Origin: Lentisphaerae bacterium RIFOXYA12_64_32
Lineage (GTDB): Bacteria > Verrucomicrobiota > Lentisphaeria > Oligosphaerales > YB12-FULL-65-16
Assembly (NCBI GenBank): GCA_001803235.1
Contig: MHBL01000500.1
Coordinates: 1-34,189, forward strand
Direction of reading: 5' to 3'
DNA length: 34,189 bases
Shown: positions 33,983 through 34,189 of the stretch, piece after piece
Numbering within the stretch: the stretch's first letter is position 1
Layout: each line of letters starts with the position of its first letter
Notes under the pieces: generated by a model
The model's input: only the letters and a program-made list of their open reading frames with translations
What the model was told of the DNA's origin: nothing
Database searches by the model: none
Translations under genes and position numbers: made by a program

Positions 33983-34189
33983 GACCGCCCGCCCGTGGCA
34001 GTCCCCTTGCCTGCGTGTACACGTAGATAGGCAACAGACGTCCATGGGCCACCGGGCCACGGTCTCATGCCTGGCGCCTGTCACGACGAAAGCGCCGCCT
34101 CCGAATTCAAGGGCCGGGACCGGGCGGCGCAACGCGGTACCGGACGGGGGATGTCGATTGCCCCGCCACGCGTCATTCGGTTCGGCGCG

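Overview
The window is a GC-rich bacterial chromosome segment, probably metagenomic. It most resembles the Planctomycetota-Verrucomicrobiota-Lentisphaerota (PVC) neighbourhood. The reasons are a DUF6941-like protein, a DUF3568-like lipoprotein, a sugar-catabolic cluster with GH4, Gfo/Idh/MocA and FG-GAP proteins, a GT-C transferase with a YSDKP loop, and prepilins with a non-glycine residue before FTLIE. The phylum placement is inference. No tRNA, rRNA, CRISPR array or intact transposase was seen.

Layout. (1) 1-1938: the end of a dispersed repeat, then a membrane-anchored multihaem c-type cytochrome with 15 candidate haem sites. (2) 2188-8902: a carbohydrate cluster of an unrecognised 587-residue protein, a GH4 glycosidase with a CHGV motif (alpha-glucuronidase-like), an FG-GAP/VCBS beta-propeller, a Gfo/Idh/MocA dehydrogenase and an AraC-type regulator. 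(3) 9088-13864, minus strand: a GT39/PMT-like membrane glycosyltransferase and a PreP-type M16C metalloprotease. (4) 13902-18494, minus strand: a rearranged spc/alpha ribosomal operon, adk-map-infA-rpmJ-rpsM-rpsK-rpoA-rplQ. rpsD is missing from its usual place, secY is not upstream, there is a good internal promoter before rpmJ and a terminator after rplQ. (5) 19129-23158, plus strand: a DUF6941-like protein, then gspF, gspG and a gspH-like pseudopilin, then pyrK. (6) 23191-27005, minus strand: an ABC export-type cluster of one ATPase and two related permeases, with a membrane-anchored helical protein ending in two zinc ribbons between the permeases. (7) 27587-33949: a small membrane protein, a NahK-like sugar kinase (minus strand), a DUF3568-like lipoprotein, a hybrid sensor kinase and a xylose-isomerase-like TIM-barrel protein.

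The most striking non-coding signal is a 155-156 bp element present twice, at 18718-18872 and 29735-29890. Each copy has 17-bp terminal inverted repeats (CAGGGCTGTTTCAAGAT) and two very stable internal hairpins. Each is flanked by its own 9-bp direct repeat, TCGAGCACC at one and GGGCCTGTG at the other, which is the footprint of transposition. This is a non-autonomous MITE-like element. Both copies sit between divergently transcribed genes. The second landed two bases from the end of another repeat family, whose other copy is cut by the left window edge.

How the genes may work together: the GH4, Gfo/Idh/MocA, FG-GAP, TIM-barrel epimerase and NahK-like genes suggest a heterotroph using uronic acids or amino sugars from complex glycans. 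The GspF/G/H genes point to a type II secretion or pseudopilus system. The ABC/zinc-ribbon cluster looks like a self-contained and possibly undescribed membrane module.
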